From: Bacteroidota bacterium
GTDB lineage: Bacteria > Bacteroidota > Bacteroidia > UBA4408
Reading direction: 5' to 3'
Assembly (NCBI GenBank): GCA_963169745.1
Contig: CAUJCU010000015.1
Location: forward strand, 103,134 to 146,004
DNA length: 42,871 bases
The position numbers were made by a program, and so were the translations under genes. This document shows positions 26,970 to 35,549 of the stretch, in pieces. The notes under the pieces are model-generated. The model did not search any database. It was not told where the DNA came from and saw nothing but the letters and a program-made list of their open reading frames with translations. Numbering within the stretch: the stretch's first letter is position 1; every line of letters begins with the position of its first letter.

Positions 26970-27467
26970 ATGAAAAAAATCGGAATTCTTTCTGATACGC
27001 ATGGTTTTTTGGACTCAGGCGTATATAAACATTTTGCTTCATGTGATGAACTTTGGCATGCCGGAGATATTGGTACCATTGAACTTTATGATGAACTCGT
27101 AAAATTTAAACCCTTACGAGCTGTTTCGGGGAATATTGATAACCATTTAATACGAAGTGTAGCCCCCGAAAATTTGTATTTTGAACTGGAAGGTATCAAA
27201 GTATTTATAACACATATTGGGGGCTATCCGGGACGATATGACCCCAAGGCGGCCATTTTTATAAAAAATAATCCGGTTGATCTTTTTGTTTGTGGTCATT
27301 CCCATATTTTAAAAGTTATATTCGATAAAAAGCTGAATGTATTGCACATTAACCCTGGTGCAGCAGGAAACCACGGTTTTCATCAAGTAAAAACGCTAGT
27401 TCGCTTTGAAATCCACCAAGGGAAACCACAAAATATGGAAATTATAGAACTTGGAAAAAGAACTTAA
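26970..27467 (+). CDS. YfcE/MJ0936-type metallophosphoesterase
   Basis: 165 residues, a compact calcineurin-like phosphoesterase. The di-metal site is complete: Asp9 and His11 (SDTHG), Asp33 (HAGDIG), Asn55 (SGNID), His82 (THIGG), and His110/His112 (CGHSH). Small enzymes of this subfamily are cytoplasmic phosphodiesterases acting on simple phosphodiesters; the natural substrate is usually unknown. The ATG at 26970 has an AAAAGGA motif 9 bases upstream. It lies 46 bases after the adhesin gene and 126 bases before nuoA, whose own promoter lies in that gap, so it is probably not part of the nuo operon. Confidence 0.93.
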   Translation: MKKIGILSDTHGFLDSGVYKHFASCDELWHAGDIGTIELYDELVKFKPLRAVSGNIDNHLIRSVAPENLYFELEGIKVFITHIGGYPGRYDPKAAIFIKNNPVDLFVCGHSHILKVIFDKKLNVLHINPGAAGNHGFHQVKTLVRFEIHQGKPQNMEIIELGKRT

Positions 27468-27541
27468 ATCGGCTTAGCTGTAATAAATTGCAATCTTTAT
27501 TTTTAGGGGAATATGGTTGAATAAAAAAAATGAAATTACTC

Positions 27542-27570
27542 TTGTTTCACAGAGATAATTACTAAATTTG
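27542..27570 (+). promoter_or_regulatory. Bacteroidota-type promoter of the nuoA-F operon
   Basis: TTG at 27542-27544, 18-base spacer, then TAAATTTG at 27563-27570. This is the best match in the window to the Bacteroidota consensus (TTTG about 19 bases before TANNTTTG). Transcription should start near 27577, giving a leader of about 17 bases before nuoA. Confidence 0.6.
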
Positions 27571-27593
27571 ACCACTTTAAAAATTACACCTTT

Positions 27594-27959
27594 ATGCAAA
27601 GTAACTATTCCGATTATTTACCTATAGTATTTACCTTTCTTGTAGCTGCAGGATTTGTAGTTACAACAATGGTTGTGACACATATTTTAGGGCCAAAGAA
27701 AAAATCGAAAATAAAGCTCGATACATTTGAGTGTGGAATTGAATCACAAGGAAATGCTCGTATTCCTTTTAGTATTAAGTACTTTTTAGTGGCTATACTA
27801 TTTGTACTTTTTGATGTTGAAGTCATTTTTATGTATCCTTGGGCTGTTAATTTTAAACAACTAGGCTTGTTCGGATTTGTTGAAATGCTTATTTTTATGA
27901 GTTTTCTATTATTAGGCTTCTTTTATATTGTTAAAAAGGGAGCATTAAAGTGGGAATAA
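27594..27959 (+). CDS. nuoA: NADH-quinone oxidoreductase subunit A
   Basis: 121 residues with three membrane helices (about 10-30, 65-83, 90-112). The conserved cytoplasmic loop has the family's CGIESQGNARIPFSIKYF, and the second helix has the acidic LFDVEVIFMYPWA motif that lines the quinone and proton path of complex I. It is the first gene of a nuoA-F block; the ATG at 27594 lies just after a well-formed promoter. NuoA is a small hydrophobic subunit at the joint between the membrane and peripheral arms. It is followed 36 bases later by nuoB, and nothing about it looks unusual. Confidence 0.96.
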   Translation: MQSNYSDYLPIVFTFLVAAGFVVTTMVVTHILGPKKKSKIKLDTFECGIESQGNARIPFSIKYFLVAILFVLFDVEVIFMYPWAVNFKQLGLFGFVEMLIFMSFLLLGFFYIVKKGALKWE

Positions 27960-27995
27960 CCACTTTTTTCATCAGACCAATTATATAAATTTCTT

Positions 27996-28553
27996 ATGTC
28001 AACTTTAGCTAAACCAAACTATAATATTGCCAAAGCCCCTCCGGGAGTTGAAGGAGTTGGTTATTTTGCCACTTCATTAGATAAGGCTGTGGGGCTTGCT
28101 CGTAAAAATTCATTATGGCCTTTACCATTCGCAACATCGTGCTGTGGTATAGAGTTTATGGCAACTATGGGCGCGCATTATGATTTAGGGCGATTTGGAA
28201 GCGAACGTCTAAGTTTCTCACCAAGGCAGGCCGATTTGCTCATGGTTATGGGTACAATAGCCAAAAAAATGGGACCTATTTTACGTCAGGTTTACGAGCA
28301 AATGGCCGAACCTAAATGGGTTCTTTGTATGGGAGCTTGTGCCTCAACAGGAGGTTTTTTTGATAGCTATAGCGTGTTACAAGGTATTGACCGCATAATT
28401 CCGGTTGATGTTTATATTCCGGGATGTGCCCCTCGCCCTGAACAAGTAATTGAAGGTTTATTGAAAATTCAGGAACTAGCCTCCAGTGAAGCTATTCGGA
28501 GAAGAGATACACCTGAATATCAAGCAATGCTTAACGAATACGGAATAGAATAA
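27996..28553 (+). CDS. nuoB: NADH-quinone oxidoreductase subunit B (N2 cluster)
   Basis: 185 residues, soluble. The four ligands of the terminal [4Fe-4S] cluster N2 are present: tandem Cys49-Cys50 (TSCCGIE), Cys115 (MGACAS) and Cys144 (IPGCAPRP). N2 hands electrons to quinone. The segment GRFGSERLSFSPRQAD is the quinone-side loop typical of the subunit. The TAA stop shares its last base with the nuoC ATG (TAATG), so translation is probably coupled. The N-terminal 20 residues (MSTLAKPNYNIAKAPPG) are a short lineage-type extension. Confidence 0.97.
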   Translation: MSTLAKPNYNIAKAPPGVEGVGYFATSLDKAVGLARKNSLWPLPFATSCCGIEFMATMGAHYDLGRFGSERLSFSPRQADLLMVMGTIAKKMGPILRQVYEQMAEPKWVLCMGACASTGGFFDSYSVLQGIDRIIPVDVYIPGCAPRPEQVIEGLLKIQELASSEAIRRRDTPEYQAMLNEYGIE

Positions 28554-29062
28554 TGACACTACCAGAAAACATTCAGGAAAAAATTGTGAACGGTATCAAT
28601 GAGCATTTCAATGGTGCTGTCTTAAAAAGTGAAGTCTTGTATGACTACTTTACGATTGTTTTACGCAAAGATTCTGTAATACCTGCCATAAAGTGGCTTT
28701 ACGATAACGAAGAGCTAAAATTTAGATTTCTTACCACTATGTGTGGATTACATTATCCTGATCAAAAAGAAGAGTTGGGAATGATGTATCAGTTACATAA
28801 CATGGAAAGTAATTACCGCATTCGTATAAAAACATTTTTTACTAAAGATATGGCCGAATTACCGACTTTAACAGATTTGTTTTTAGCAGCAAACTGGATG
28901 GAGCGCCAGGAGTTTGACTTTTTTGGAATTCAATTTAAAGGACACCCAAATTTAAAGCGCATTTTAAATGTTGATGATATGATTATTCATCCAATGCGAA
29001 AAGAGTATCCGCTTGAAGATCAAACTCGTAAAGATAAAAATGATACCCTTTTTGGTCGCTAA
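28553..29062 (+). CDS. nuoC: NADH-quinone oxidoreductase subunit C (30 kDa)
   Basis: 169 residues, the separate (unfused) form of the 30-kDa peripheral subunit. The signature WMERQEFDFFGIQFKGHP (about 116-133) matches the family's ERExxDxFGIxFxGHP motif. It ends in the typical MRKEYPLEDQTR. The subunit has no cofactor; it packs against NuoD and NuoB at the base of the hydrophilic arm. It starts inside the nuoB stop codon and is followed after 19 bases by nuoD, so nuoC and nuoD are separate genes rather than the fused nuoCD of enterobacteria. Confidence 0.95.
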   Translation: MTLPENIQEKIVNGINEHFNGAVLKSEVLYDYFTIVLRKDSVIPAIKWLYDNEELKFRFLTTMCGLHYPDQKEELGMMYQLHNMESNYRIRIKTFFTKDMAELPTLTDLFLAANWMERQEFDFFGIQFKGHPNLKRILNVDDMIIHPMRKEYPLEDQTRKDKNDTLFGR

Positions 29063-29081
29063 TAATAAATGACAAAAGATT

Positions 29082-30290
29082 ATGACTGAAGTTAGCCAAA
29101 ATATAATTGACCTTTCTAAAGAAAAGAAACAACATACCATTCTTAATCTGGGTCCTACCCATCCGGCAACACATGGAATATTTCAGAATGTGTTAAAAAT
29201 GGAAGGAGAAGTGATTTTAGAAGCCGAGTCAACAGTTGGATATATACATCGGGCTTTTGAAAAATTAGCCGAACGAAGAACGTATTATCAAATTACACCC
29301 ATTACTGACCGATTAAATTACTGCTCATCGCCCCTTAATAATATTGGTTGGCATATGTCGGTTGAAAAGCTTATAAAGGCCGAAATGCCTAAAAGGGTGG
29401 ACTATCTTAGGATTATTGTTATGGAATTGGCACGTATTGCCGATCATATTGTATGTAATTCAGTAATTGGTGTTGATACCGGGGCATTAACCGGTTTTGT
29501 GTATATGTTTCAAAAACGTGAGTTTATATATGAGATATATGAAGAAATTTGTGGGGCTCGTTTAACAACTAATGTGGGACGTATTGGAGGTTTTGACCGT
29601 GATTTTTCACCTAAAGCTATTCAAAAAATACGCCAGTTTGTAAAAGAGTTTCCGGAAGCCTTGGATGAGTTTCAACGACTTTTAGACAGAAACCGTATTT
29701 TTATGGATAGGGTTATAAACTGTGGCCCTATTAGCGCAGAAAAAGCTTTGAGTTATGGCTTTACTGGCCCTAACCTAAGAGCTGCCGGAATTGATTATGA
29801 TGTGCGTGTTATGAATCCCTATTCTTCTTACCAGGATTTTGATTTTATAGTGCCTGTGGGTACACAAGGTGATACCTACGATCGTTTTATGGTGCGTCAA
29901 GAAGAAATGCGTCAGAGCTTAAAAATTATTAAACAAGCTTTGGAGAATTTACCAGAAGGCCCTTCTCATGCGGATTTGCCAGAGTTTGTGTTGCCTGAGA
30001 AACAAGAGGTTTATAACAGCATGGAAGCACTAATTTACCACTTTAAAATAATTATGGGAGAAACCCATATACCGGTAGGTGAAGTGTATCACTGTATTGA
30101 GGCTGCTAACGGAGAATTAGGATATTACATTATTAGTGATGGAGGGCGTACCCCATACCGTATGCACATTAGAAGGCCTTGTTTTATTTATTACCAGGCT
30201 TATGCTGAAATGATAAAAGGAGCCATGTTAAGCGATGCCATTTTAACCATGAGCAGCCTGAATGTTATTGCCGGTGAGTTAGACGCCTAA
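29082..30290 (+). CDS. nuoD: NADH-quinone oxidoreductase subunit D (49 kDa)
   Basis: 402 residues, full length. The N-terminal [12 protein letters not shown] holds the conserved histidine of the quinone pocket, and [16 protein letters not shown] is another family signature. Further motifs are [30 protein letters not shown] and the C-terminal [23 protein letters not shown]. The family derives from the large subunit of [NiFe] hydrogenases but lacks the nickel-binding cysteines. With NuoB it forms the quinone site. It is followed after 28 bases by nuoE. Confidence 0.97.
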   Translation: MTEVSQNIIDLSKEKKQHTILNLGPTHPATHGIFQNVLKMEGEVILEAESTVGYIHRAFEKLAERRTYYQITPITDRLNYCSSPLNNIGWHMSVEKLIKAEMPKRVDYLRIIVMELARIADHIVCNSVIGVDTGALTGFVYMFQKREFIYEIYEEICGARLTTNVGRIGGFDRDFSPKAIQKIRQFVKEFPEALDEFQRLLDRNRIFMDRVINCGPISAEKALSYGFTGPNLRAAGIDYDVRVMNPYSSYQDFDFIVPVGTQGDTYDRFMVRQEEMRQSLKIIKQALENLPEGPSHADLPEFVLPEKQEVYNSMEALIYHFKIIMGETHIPVGEVYHCIEAANGELGYYIISDGGRTPYRMHIRRPCFIYYQAYAEMIKGAMLSDAILTMSSLNVIAGELDA

Positions 30291-30318
30291 TTTATTTTAA
30301 TAGAAAAAGAGTTTAAAA

Positions 30319-30846
30319 ATGTCAACACAACAAGTTAAGTTTTCGGATGAAGCACTTTTGGAGTGTCAAAAAATAATAAAACGCTATCCCGAAGGGAAAC
30401 AGAAATCTGCGTTAATTCCTATACTGCACATTGCTCAGGCAGAAAATGACGGATGGCTTAGTTCAGCTACAATGGATAAAGTAGCTGATTTGCTGCAATT
30501 AAATCCTATTGAGGTTTATGAAGTGGCTACTTTTTACAGTATGTACAACCTCAAACCAGTTGGAAAATGTATATTAGAAGTGTGCAAAACAGTTCCTTGT
30601 TGGTTAAATGGGGCCGAGGATTTAGTTGCCTATTTGGAAAAGAAATTAAAAATAAAAGTTGGAGAAACAACTCCTGATGGCATGTTTACTATAAAAACTG
30701 TGGAGTGCTTGGGATCTTGTGGAACAGCTCCTATGTTGCAATGTGGAGCTAATTACCACGAAAACCTTACAGAATCAAAAGCAGACGCTTTAATAGAAAA
30801 ACTTCGTACAGAAAATACGAGAAAAAATTATACAGATATTATTTAA
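30319..30846 (+). CDS. nuoE: NADH-quinone oxidoreductase subunit E (24 kDa, [2Fe-2S])
   Basis: 175 residues. An N-terminal helical part (IPILHIAQAENDGWLS, EVYEVATFYSMYNLKPVG) leads to a thioredoxin-like fold with the four cysteines of cluster N1a: Cys89 and Cys94 (EVCKTVPC), Cys130 and Cys134 (ECLGSC). With NuoF it forms the NADH dehydrogenase tip. The gap to nuoF is 48 bases and contains a 24-base palindrome that is not found elsewhere in the operon. Confidence 0.96.
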   Translation: MSTQQVKFSDEALLECQKIIKRYPEGKQKSALIPILHIAQAENDGWLSSATMDKVADLLQLNPIEVYEVATFYSMYNLKPVGKCILEVCKTVPCWLNGAEDLVAYLEKKLKIKVGETTPDGMFTIKTVECLGSCGTAPMLQCGANYHENLTESKADALIEKLRTENTRKNYTDII

Positions 30847-30855
30847 GTCAGACTT

Positions 30856-30879
30856 AGCATATAGCTTAAGCTGTATGCT
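30856..30879. repeat. 24-base near-perfect palindrome between nuoE and nuoF
   Basis: AGCATATAGCTTAAGCTGTATGCT is symmetric around AGCTTAAGCT with one T/G exception, so RNA could form an 11-bp stem with one G-U pair (less a tight loop). No T-tract follows, and nuoF starts 15 bases later. It may be an operator, a processing hairpin or an attenuating structure. Confidence 0.6.
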
Positions 30880-30894
30880 CAAAAGTTAAATAAA

Positions 30895-32244
30895 ATGGGT
30901 AAACAATTATTATTAGAAAATATCAACGTAGAAGGTATCCGCACTTTGGAGGTATATCGAAAAATGGGCGGCTATGCTTCGGTTGAAAAGGCAATCAAAA
31001 CAATGTCGCCTGATGCGGTTACCGAAGAAGTAAAGAAATCGGGACTGAGAGGAAGAGGAGGCGCAGGATTCCCTACCGGAATGAAATGGAGTTTTTTGGC
31101 TAAACCTGCTGGTGTACCTCGATATTTGGTATGCAATGCTGATGAAAGTGAACCAGGAACTTTCAAGGATAGATATTTAATGGAATATATTCCGCATGCA
31201 TTAATTGAGGGAATGATTACGGCCAGCTTTGCTTTAGGAGCCAATAAATCTTTTATTTATATAAGGGGCGAGTACTTCTATATTTCACGTATTTTAGAAC
31301 ACGCTATTGGCGAGGCTTATGCTGCCGGGTGGTTAGGTAAAAACATTTTAGGATCGGGCTTCGACCTTGATTTGACCGTGCAAGTAGGAGCCGGTGCTTA
31401 TATTTGTGGAGAAGAAACAGCATTACTCGAATCGTTAGAAGGGAAAAGAGGAAATCCAAGAATTAAACCTCCTTTTCCGGCTGTAAAAGGCTTGTATGGA
31501 TGCCCAACTGTTGTAAACAATGTAGAAACTATTGCTGCTGTAGTACCTATAGTAAATCATGGAGGTGATGAATACGCTAAAATTGGATTAGGAAAAAGTA
31601 CCGGGACTAAACTAATTTCAGCAAGCGGCAATATTAACAAACCCGGTGTATATGAAATTGAATTAGGAGTTCCGGTTGAAGAATTTATTTTCTCTGACGA
31701 GTATTGCGGAGGTATTGCAAATGGTAGAAAATTTAAAGCATGCGTTCCGGGAGGCTCTTCAGTTCCAATTTTACCGGCAGACTTAATGTTGAAAACAAGT
31801 TCTGGTGAAAATCGATTAATGACCTACGAATCACTTTCTGAAGGAGGTTTTGCAACAGGCTCCATGCTGGGTTCAGGAGGCTTTATAGTGTATGACGATC
31901 GTGCTTGTATTGTTAGAAGTACGTATAATTTTAGCCACTTTTATCGTCATGAAAGCTGTGGACAGTGCAGCCCTTGTAGAGAGGGAACAGCCTGGATGGA
32001 AAAGATTCTGCATCGTTTGGAGAACGGATTAGGTCGTATAGAAGATATTGATTTGTTATGGGATGTACAAGGAAAAATTGAAGGGCGAACTATTTGCCCT
32101 TTGGGTGATGCTGCTGCTTGGCCTGTGGCTGCTGCTATAAGACATTTTCGCCATGAGTTTGAATATCATGCCAAATATCCTGAAAAAGTAAAAGACCCCA
32201 AGCATACACCACCTCCAATGCCTTCTTTGGCTACAGTAGGTTGA
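30895..32244 (+). CDS. nuoF: NADH-quinone oxidoreductase subunit F (51 kDa, FMN and NADH site)
   Basis: 449 residues, full length. The glycine-rich LRGRGGAGFPTGMKW (51-65) binds NADH/FMN, CNADESEPGTFKDR and GAGAYICGEETALLESLEG complete the flavin site, and cluster N3 is bound by Cys355, Cys358, Cys361 (SCGQCSPCREG) and Cys401 (ICPLGD). It accepts hydride from NADH and passes electrons through N3. It is the last nuo gene here: nuoG to nuoN do not follow, which is unusual since nuoG normally comes next. A 227-base gap with no clear terminator separates it from the carbonic anhydrase gene. Confidence 0.97.
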   Translation: MGKQLLLENINVEGIRTLEVYRKMGGYASVEKAIKTMSPDAVTEEVKKSGLRGRGGAGFPTGMKWSFLAKPAGVPRYLVCNADESEPGTFKDRYLMEYIPHALIEGMITASFALGANKSFIYIRGEYFYISRILEHAIGEAYAAGWLGKNILGSGFDLDLTVQVGAGAYICGEETALLESLEGKRGNPRIKPPFPAVKGLYGCPTVVNNVETIAAVVPIVNHGGDEYAKIGLGKSTGTKLISASGNINKPGVYEIELGVPVEEFIFSDEYCGGIANGRKFKACVPGGSSVPILPADLMLKTSSGENRLMTYESLSEGGFATGSMLGSGGFIVYDDRACIVRSTYNFSHFYRHESCGQCSPCREGTAWMEKILHRLENGLGRIEDIDLLWDVQGKIEGRTICPLGDAAAWPVAAAIRHFRHEFEYHAKYPEKVKDPKHTPPPMPSLATVG

Positions 32245-32471
32245 TTTTTGTAATAATAGAATGCGTGTATTTTTAACTCAAGATTATGCATGCAACTGCT
32301 TAATCTAATTTTGGTATAACTACCCATTATTAATCTTGATAATGATATAGAAAACTCATTTTTTTTACTAAAATTACTTTTACCCAATTGCTTAATCACC
32401 CTGTGAAAATTATTGACAAATAGAAGTTTTACCTATCGTGTAAGTTTTGGGGAATTTAATACAATCAATTT

Positions 32472-33125
32472 ATGGAAGAATATAACAAGCTATTAAAACA
32501 AAATAAAGATTGGGCTCAATCACAAACGGAGAAAGACCCTGATTTCTTTAAGCGTTTAGTAAATTTACAAACACCTCATTTTTTATGGATAGGTTGCTCA
32601 GATAGCCGGGTTCCAGCAAATGAAATTACCAACACACAACCGGGTGAAATTTTTGTACACCGTAATATTGCTAACCTCGTTATAAGCACTGATTTGAATT
32701 TTTTGAGTGTGCTAAAATATGCTGTTGAAATTTTAAAAGTTAAGCATATCATAGTAACCGGGCATTATGGCTGCGGGGGTATTGCTGCCTCTATGAGTAA
32801 TATAAATTTTGGATTGTTGAACAAATGGCTCAGACCTATTAAAGATGTATATTTTAAATATCAGAAGGAGCTTGAAATCATAACAAACGAACAAAAACGT
32901 GCTGAGCGATTGGTGGAGCTAAATACTATAGAGCAGGTACGTAATTTGGCCAAAATTTCAACAGTACAGAAATCGTGGGCCAATAGCGAGTTTCCTGTAT
33001 TGCATGGTTGTGTGTATAGTTTAGAAAATGGTGTAATTAAGCATCTTATCACAATAGATTCTAAAACAGAATTACCTGCTATCTATCGTTTCGACTTTAA
33101 ACAGGAAGAGACAGAAGATAATTAG
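32472..33125 (+). CDS. Beta-class carbonic anhydrase
   Basis: 217 residues, no signal peptide. Zinc ligands are Cys42 (GCSDSRVP), His98 and Cys101 (GHYGCGG), with the Asp44-Arg46 catalytic dyad intact. It interconverts CO2 and bicarbonate in the cytoplasm, supplying bicarbonate to carboxylases or balancing pH. The upstream gap has a TAAGTTTTG that is one base off the usual -7 box, so a private promoter is plausible but not convincing. The gene is convergent with the sugar transferase gene, with only 7 bases between the stops and no room for a hairpin terminator. Confidence 0.95.
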   Translation: MEEYNKLLKQNKDWAQSQTEKDPDFFKRLVNLQTPHFLWIGCSDSRVPANEITNTQPGEIFVHRNIANLVISTDLNFLSVLKYAVEILKVKHIIVTGHYGCGGIAASMSNINFGLLNKWLRPIKDVYFKYQKELEIITNEQKRAERLVELNTIEQVRNLAKISTVQKSWANSEFPVLHGCVYSLENGVIKHLITIDSKTELPAIYRFDFKQEETEDN

Positions 33126-33132
33126 CGATATA

Positions 33133-34560
33133 TTACTTCCCGCGTCCCTGAATTACAATCAATACCGTATAAATAAGAATCTTTAAATCAACAGCAAGGC
33201 TCATGTTTTCGATATATAGAATATCGTATCGGAGGCGCTCTATCATTTCTTCTACATTTTCGGCATAGCCATATTTTACTTGCCCCCAACTGGTAATTCC
33301 GGGTTTTACTTTATTGAGGTGTCTGTAATGAGGAGCAGTTTCAACTATCTTATCTATAAAAAATTGACGCTCAGGACGAGGACCCACAATGCTCATTTCG
33401 CCAATTAACACATTGTAAAATTGTGGAATTTCATCAAGCCTTACTTTACGCATAAATAACCCAAACTTTGTTATACGGCTATCGTTTTTACTACTCAACA
33501 TAGGGCCGTTTTTTTCAGCATCAAGATACATAGATCTAAATTTATGAATCATAAAAGGCTTCCCATGCAGCCCAATACGTTCATGTGAGTATATGGCAGG
33601 GCCTTTAGAGGTTAGTTTTACGATAAGGGCAGTAAAAATAAAAACCGGTGAAAAAAGTGTTAGTGCAACTAAGGAAACAAAAATATCAAAAAAGCGTTTT
33701 ACTGCCCTTTGCCAAGTGGGCATAATATTACTCGAAATTTCAATTAAAGGAGCCCCAAAAATGGAGGTCATTTTAACTGAGCCGCTCATCATATCATACA
33801 TATCTGGAATAATTTTGATAATAATGTTTTGGTACTCTAATTGATTAATTATTTCTTGAATAAATTCATGCTCGGCAGACTCAATAGCAATGATAACTTC
33901 TTCGACCTGATATTTTTTTACCATAGAGCGTAAATCGGAAAGCTCTCCTAAATGAGGGAGGTATTTTTCGATAAGATAAGTACTCCCGTTTTTATTTTCA
34001 ATATGTATAAAGCCAACAAAACGGTTTCCGGAAGAACTCTTTTGATGCTCCATTTCTTGAAACAAATGAAGTGCTTTTGAATTACTACCCACCATTATGG
34101 TAGGAAATGAAATAACCCTACGGTGTACATTTTTTACAATGACGGTAGTAATTATAAGGCGAAAAAAGAAGGTTATGGTAAAATGAATTAAAAAGAGCGC
34201 AATAAAAGTTCGATAGTAATCTTTATAGGTATATATTTCATCATCTAACAATAAAACAAAAAAAAGGATAATTACCCCAATAAGTGTGATGAGTAAAGTT
34301 TGCTCAAGCTCTCTTAATCTAGATTTTCGAAAAATATTTTTATAGCTTCCTGTAATTACATACAATAAGAGCCAAAAAAGAGGAACCACCAACAGTGCAG
34401 TGTAAAATTTAGAAGTAAATTCAACTGGAATTACTTTGCCAAATTTTATTGTTTCAATTTCAGCTTTTCTGAAATAGTAAAAGATTGTCCAAGCCAAGAC
34501 TGCTGAAAACAGATCAAAAACAACAGATAATATTTGATACAGTCTTTTATTGGCTCTCAT
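33133..34560 (-). CDS. Polyprenyl glycosylphosphotransferase (WbaP/WcaJ-type initiating sugar transferase)
   Basis: 475 residues. Four N-terminal membrane helices (about 10-30, 53-70, 88-105, 118-142) are followed by a nucleotide-binding-like (CoA-binding) domain (about 150-260). A further hydrophobic segment and the catalytic bacterial sugar transferase domain (about 285-475) complete it. Key motifs are KRFFDIF (288-294), KFRSM (340-344), the DE dyad in LDEIPQ (Asp376, Glu377) and GPRPE (393-397). Enzymes of this family load a sugar-1-phosphate onto undecaprenyl phosphate at the inner membrane, the first step of exopolysaccharide or O-antigen assembly. The sugar cannot be told from the sequence. 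It is the last gene of a three-gene minus-strand block, one base after the lipoprotein gene. Confidence 0.93.
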   Translation of the reverse strand: MRANKRLYQILSVVFDLFSAVLAWTIFYYFRKAEIETIKFGKVIPVEFTSKFYTALLVVPLFWLLLYVITGSYKNIFRKSRLRELEQTLLITLIGVIILFFVLLLDDEIYTYKDYYRTFIALFLIHFTITFFFRLIITTVIVKNVHRRVISFPTIMVGSNSKALHLFQEMEHQKSSSGNRFVGFIHIENKNGSTYLIEKYLPHLGELSDLRSMVKKYQVEEVIIAIESAEHEFIQEIINQLEYQNIIIKIIPDMYDMMSGSVKMTSIFGAPLIEISSNIMPTWQRAVKRFFDIFVSLVALTLFSPVFIFTALIVKLTSKGPAIYSHERIGLHGKPFMIHKFRSMYLDAEKNGPMLSSKNDSRITKFGLFMRKVRLDEIPQFYNVLIGEMSIVGPRPERQFFIDKIVETAPHYRHLNKVKPGITSWGQVKYGYAENVEEMIERLRYDILYIENMSLAVDLKILIYTVLIVIQGRGK

Positions 34561-34561
34561 A

Positions 34562-35449
34562 TTAAAAACTAACCAGTTTTATGTTGTCAATTAAAAACAA
34601 GGGGTGGTCAACATTATCAGCTTTCTTGGCATAAAAATAAATTTTGTAACCGGTAGCATAAGGTTGCCCTGAAACAGCATCAGACAAGTCAATATACACC
34701 TTTTTCCAAATGGTTTGACCATCAGAATTTGTGGAAGCTCTTAGCCCCAAAACTGACGATTGTGTAATTTGTGTGCCATTATTGGCCATGATACCAACTT
34801 CCATAGCCTGATTAATATTATAGTTCATCTCTAAAAAAACTTTGTTTCCTTGCTTGGGCAAATTGTAAAAATCAGAACTTGCAATGGTTACATCTGTCGA
34901 ATTGTTAATTATCTCAAATTTTCCGCAGTTTACTCCCTCAAACACTGCTGATGGAATACTGGTTTTATAAATTTCATTTGGACTAGATACTGTTTTTGCT
35001 AAAGCCAAACCTAATCCTTCAAAATCTTCAATCAAATGAAAAACTGTTGCGTCTTTATATCCTGTTATGCGCGGTTTAAGACTTACAATTTGTTTCTGTG
35101 TAAGTTCAACTATAGTATCCCAATCGTTATAAAAGGGATAGCTTATCCGGGTAGCATCTATTCCGTTTTGTATAATGCCCGGAGAAATTTTAATTTTTGT
35201 TTTACCGCTTACTAATAGGGGTAAACGGGTGGGGAGCGGATAAACTCCTTGAGTTTGATCGTTTACATATAGCCAAGCATCAGTAATATTGGATGAAGAG
35301 GTACCTTGTGATTTTCCCTTTTCGGTAGCAAAATCAATAAGTGTAATTCTTAAATAGGCAGGAATTGGCTCTTCTTTATCAAAAACATTACAGCCTATTT
35401 GACTTCCAAGAAGAACAAAAGCCAGAGAGAAAAGTATGTATTTACGCAT
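34562..35449 (-). CDS. Uncharacterised lipoprotein in the polysaccharide cluster
   Basis: 295 residues. The signal ends QIGC with lipid-anchor Cys20, so a periplasmic or surface lipoprotein is likely. Residues about 32-120 look like a small beta-sandwich with a PEGA-like phrase (DAWLYVNDQTQGVYPLPTRLPLL) and resemble surface carbohydrate-contact domains. The C-terminal part (about 130-295, ending FLIDNIKLVSF) has the look of a jelly-roll carbohydrate-binding module, whose last strand commonly reads DNI. I do not recognise a named family. It sits 1 base before the sugar transferase gene and 100 bases after the Gfo/Idh gene on the same strand, so a role in handling the glycan they make is plausible but is inference only. 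Confidence 0.7.
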   Translation of the reverse strand: MRKYILFSLAFVLLGSQIGCNVFDKEEPIPAYLRITLIDFATEKGKSQGTSSSNITDAWLYVNDQTQGVYPLPTRLPLLVSGKTKIKISPGIIQNGIDATRISYPFYNDWDTIVELTQKQIVSLKPRITGYKDATVFHLIEDFEGLGLALAKTVSSPNEIYKTSIPSAVFEGVNCGKFEIINNSTDVTIASSDFYNLPKQGNKVFLEMNYNINQAMEVGIMANNGTQITQSSVLGLRASTNSDGQTIWKKVYIDLSDAVSGQPYATGYKIYFYAKKADNVDHPLFLIDNIKLVSF

Positions 35450-35549
35450 AAGTTACACCTACCACCTTAATTAACGCCAAATGATATTTGTTATTGTGTT
35501 GAAGCGAAAATTGAATGGACTGGCGAAAGTACTAATTTATAAATTAGAT

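Noticed and set aside
27481-27517. AATAAA...TTTATTTTT structure after the phosphodiesterase gene as a terminator
   Set aside because: The stem is six A-T pairs only and would hardly be stable, though the T-run is present.
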